From contig CAXXGE010000053.1 of NCBI GenBank assembly GCA_963677915.2, positions 1 through 26,251 on the forward strand: a stretch of DNA of 26,251 bases, written 5' to 3'. Source of the stretch: G963677915 sp963677915 (GTDB lineage Bacteria > Bacillota > Clostridia > Lachnospirales > Vallitaleaceae). A program made the translations under genes and the position numbers. The first letter of the stretch is position 1; every line of letters begins with the position of its first letter. Below, in pieces: positions 23,848 through 26,251 of this stretch. The notes beneath the pieces were generated by a model that was given only the letters and a program-made list of their open reading frames with translations, was not told where the DNA came from and made no database searches.

Positions 23848-25263
23848 ATGAAAAGCGGCTCATATGCGGTGATTCAAAAGGTTCTACAGGAATATAAGTT
23901 GCAGAATCTTCTTAGTACATGGTTCCCAAAAGACTGCGGTCTGCTGCTGGATCTCATGGCATACCTGATTGTCGATGAAGAAAATGCCGGTCAGTATTAT
24001 CCGGATTTTGCATTTGGCCATCCGCTGTTTTCGGAAGGTATGAGGATCTACAGTGATTCAAAAGTATGTCGTTTTCTTAAGTCGGTCACCCGGGAACAAA
24101 TCATTGGATTCCTGAATGACTGGAACAAAAAACGTGACCATAAACAACGCATTTATATCTCCTACGATTCAACAAACAAGAACTGTCAAGCCGGTGATAT
24201 TGATATCATTGAGTACGGCAAAGCCAAGGATGAAAAAGGTCTGCCGGTTTTTAATCTTGCAATAGCTTTTGATCAAACCAACCGTGTTCCTCTGTTTTAT
24301 GAGGAATATCCGGGTTCGATTACGGATGTCTCTCAGTTTGAGTATATGGTAGACAAGGTCAAAGACTACCATTATAAATCGGTCGGCTTTATTCTCGACA
24401 GAGGCTATTTCAGCAAGGTTAATATCAAGTACATGGAGGACAATGGTTATGCCTTCATCATGAAGGTCAAAGGCCGTAAAAGCCTCGTATCAGAACTGAT
24501 AACAGCCCATCGAAATACCTTTGAGACGGATCGTGAGTGCGCTATCCGTTCCTATAGAGTGTATGGAAAAACAGTTTTAGCTAAACTGTATGAGGACGAC
24601 GTTGCTTTTCGATATTTCCATCTATACTTCAACCCTTCCAAACAGGCAGCTGAAAGAGAACAGCCGGAGCAGTTAATCGAAAGGCTTGGAATGTATCTTG
24701 CAAAGCATGTTGGTAAAGATATCACACTCGGGAGTATATATCACGAATATTTTGACCTTCGTTATAACAAAAAGCATGAGCTGATCTCATATACAGAAAA
24801 ATAGGATATCGTTCAAAAAAGACTGGAGCAATGCGGGTATTTCTGCATCATCACTTCTACAGAGATGACTGCTTCCCAGGCGCTTATCCATTACAAGGGC
24901 CGGGATATCTCCGAAAAACTGTTCAGTACGGACAAATCCTTTATTGGATCAAAAAGCAACAGAGTACAGTCTTCTGAGTCATTGTCAGCAAAGTTGTTTA
25001 TCGAATTTATTGCACTGATTGTTCGGAACAGGATCTGTAACCTGCTCAAAGAAACGATGCTGCGTTTGGAATCTAAACCGAATTATATGACTGTACCGGC
25101 GGCTCTGCGCGAACTGGAAAAAATCTAGATGATCAGGAGAAGTAATGGGCAATATCGGCTTGATCACGCAGTAACAAAGCGACAGAAGGTTATTCTCAGT
25201 TCCTTTGGGATGGATGAGGAGGATTATGACGATGGCACGGACGAAATCGACAACTTCGATTGA
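23848..25263 (+). pseudogene. IS1634-like DDE transposase, N-terminally truncated, two in-frame TAG codons
   Basis: One plus-strand frame of 471 codons. The DDE residues are visible: first Asp in YISYDSTNKNC, second Asp in FILDRGYFS, and the Glu in YKGRDISEKLFSTDK, which fits the IS4/IS1634 signature Y-x2-R-x3-E-x6-K. The middle (EEYPGSITDVSQF) and the tail (NYMTVPAALRELEKI, YRLDHAVTKRQK) are typical. The frame is broken only by TAG at 24802-24804 and TAG at 25126-25128; downstream of both it stays protein-like. It lacks the first roughly 100 residues of the family: a TAA lies 3 codons before the first ATG. No terminal repeats were recognised. Confidence 0.85.
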
Positions 25264-25444
25264 AGCTGAAATTGTAAAAATAAACGGTGAGCTTGCTAAA
25301 CTCCAGAAAAAGCAGGAGGCTCTATCTGATAGGCTGTTGGAACTTCAGAAGTAAAAACAAGAATACGAGGCCAAGCAGGTTATGGATGCTTTCCGCAAGA
25401 GTGAAAAAAGCTTGCAGCAACTGATGACATTTTTGGAGATCTGA
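25232..25444 (+). pseudogene. Small coiled-coil accessory protein, interrupted by TAA
   Basis: ATG at 25232 follows GAGGAGG by nine bases and overlaps the end of the transposase frame. The frame gives MARTKSTTSIEAEIVKING, a coiled-coil (ELAKLQKKQEALSDRLLEL), then TAA at 25352-25354, then in the same frame VMDAFRKSEKSLQQLMTFLEI and TGA. Small coiled-coil proteins ending in this way occur in Firmicute conjugative elements (DUF4315-like); that assignment is from memory and weak. Without the TAA it would be 70 residues. Confidence 0.45.
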
Positions 25445-25547
25445 AGCACCATTTTTGCTCTCTAAAAGTATTTAGTGTAACTTTTATGCAAAGTTGAGGT
25501 TTAACGTCTCTGACCCAGCCACCCAGGAATCACCAGAAACACACCCT

Positions 25548-25865
25548 TCACCTCACAGCGTGAGGGTTCCAGTGTACCAGCCGGCAATTCTACAAAAGAT
25601 TAATGGACGCAAAGAAGACTCGAAGCATGTCCATAGCCGGAAAATTAGTTGATAGTTGGCCGACGGAAGGCTTCTTGGGAATCTTGAAGAGAGAAAGACA
25701 CTAGCGAAAACAGTTCACGAGCAAAGAGGAATTAGTGCAGATGATTCAAGACTGCATTATTATTGCAACAATAAACGTCTGCAACGAAAACTTGGCGTCT
25801 TAACGCCATTCGAAAAACACCAATCCTATTTAACTGCCGATCGGGCAGGAGGGAAAGTTAAATAA
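25548..25865 (+). mobile_element. IS3-family transposase remnant (OrfB C-terminus)
   Basis: Plus-strand frames patched together give QFYKRLMDAKKTRSMS, GFLGILKRE, QFTSKEELVQMIQD, then (shifted) HYYCNNKRLQRKLGVLTPFE and KHQ: the end of the integrase domain of an IS3/IS150-type OrfB. At least two frameshifts and an in-frame TAG are present. The rest of OrfB, OrfA and the inverted repeats are absent. Confidence 0.75.
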
Positions 25866-25998
25866 TTTTCCCGACCTCCTACAGCATCGTACATACAGGT
25901 CTCATATACAGCGCTTCCTAAGTTTATGCACTGGGAGTTTTATACCTGTCAAAAAAGAACTGGTAGCCTTGCTTGCGCAGTCGCTCATCAGTAATAGA

Positions 25999-26034
25999 AC
26001 AAGAAAAGGCTACATGCCAGTAGCCTTTTCTTGT
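25999..26034. terminator. Perfect 15-bp hairpin, terminator-like
   Basis: ACAAGAAAAGGCTAC, loop ATGCCA, then GTAGCCTTTTCTTGT. The stem contains A-rich and T-rich halves, so it could act on either strand. It lies between the IS3 remnant and the third dctP copy. On the minus strand it is about 50 bp past the dctP-like stop, a natural terminator position. Confidence 0.65.
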
Positions 26035-26082
26035 GTTCGCATATTTCAATGCGTTAGATGATTATATCGAAAGCTAACATAT

Positions 26083-26251
26083 TCACTTAATTCTTTCAGC
26101 AATTATTTGCTCATTAACCATATCGTAAAGTTCTTGCCACACATTTCAACGATATCGTCTTTGATAGCATTGTTCATCAAATCTCCCAGTTTCTGCCTTT
26201 CTTCAAAAGACACTTTATTGACCTCTACCCCAAGTTCAGATAATTTTGCCA
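26083..26251 (-). pseudogene. dctP third copy, 3' end, cut by window edge
   Basis: Minus-strand frame entering at the right edge gives KLSELGVEVNKVSFEERQK then LGDLMNNAIKDDIVEMCG, as in the other two DctP copies. One base is missing near 26137 (TGCCAC where the others have an extra C), which shifts the last 20 codons; restoring it gives a normal end with TGA at 26083. The rest of the gene would lie beyond the window and could be intact or also a fragment. No permease genes follow. Confidence 0.8.

Noticed and set aside
25445..25547. Spacer between the broken coiled-coil gene and the IS3 remnant
   Set aside because: No inverted repeat, promoter or gene could be supported.

Overview
The window reads as part of the genome of a strictly anaerobic Firmicute (Clostridia-like). 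It has moderate-to-low GC, strong AAGGAGG-type ribosome binding sites, TAA as the stop codon of nearly every intact gene, an [FeFe]-hydrogenase, corrinoid methyl-transfer proteins, a RACo-type activase and a TRAP transporter. Almost every gene lies on the minus strand; the only convincing plus-strand coding sequence is insertion-sequence debris. No rRNA, tRNA or CRISPR array was recognised.

Layout, read in the direction of transcription (right to left). (A) 26.25-21.4 kb is a scrap-yard: three insertion-sequence remnants (IS6-like, IS1634-like, IS3-like) and truncated second copies of genes found intact elsewhere in the window (dctP twice, lacI, an Ldh-family dehydrogenase), with one intact creatininase-family hydrolase in the middle. 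(B) 21.3-15.7 kb holds a LacI-type regulator, a complete TRAP transporter (dctP, dctQ, dctM) and a UroD-family protein. (C) 15.6-9.2 kb is a tight sugar/sugar-acid operon: Ldh-family dehydrogenase, SDR dehydrogenase (frameshifted), fucose/arabinose-isomerase-like protein, HpcH/HpaI aldolase, SMP-30 lactonase, transaldolase, and a collapsed creatininase-like gene at the end. (D) 9.1-7.7 kb has a small unknown ORF and a lone ilvC. (E) 7.5-1 kb is a methyl-transfer and redox module: a corrinoid protein, an MtbA/MtaA-like methyltransferase fused to a thioredoxin-like domain, a RACo-type activator with a MetH-activation-like N-terminus, and a giant 2Fe2S-GltD-ferredoxin-[FeFe]-hydrogenase fusion that carries a one-base frameshift and runs off the left edge.

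How it may work together. Two consensus promoters (TTGACA-N17-TATAAT), one before dctP and one before the creatininase gene, each carry the same 16-base element AATGAATACGTATGCC just downstream of the -10 box. A 15/16 match in the opposite orientation lies before the sugar-acid operon and a 14/16 match lies next to the lacI remnant. This defines a local regulon, most simply controlled by the neighbouring LacI protein, for uptake of a carboxylated (or otherwise acidic) sugar derivative and its oxidation, lactone or ring hydrolysis, isomerisation and aldol cleavage. The methyl-transfer module next door suggests that demethylation of a methylated substrate may belong to the same lifestyle, but no shared regulatory site was seen there, so that link is inference.

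Caution: several single-base frameshifts (hydrogenase, SDR, third dctP copy) and in-frame stops are present. Some may be sequencing errors rather than true gene decay.
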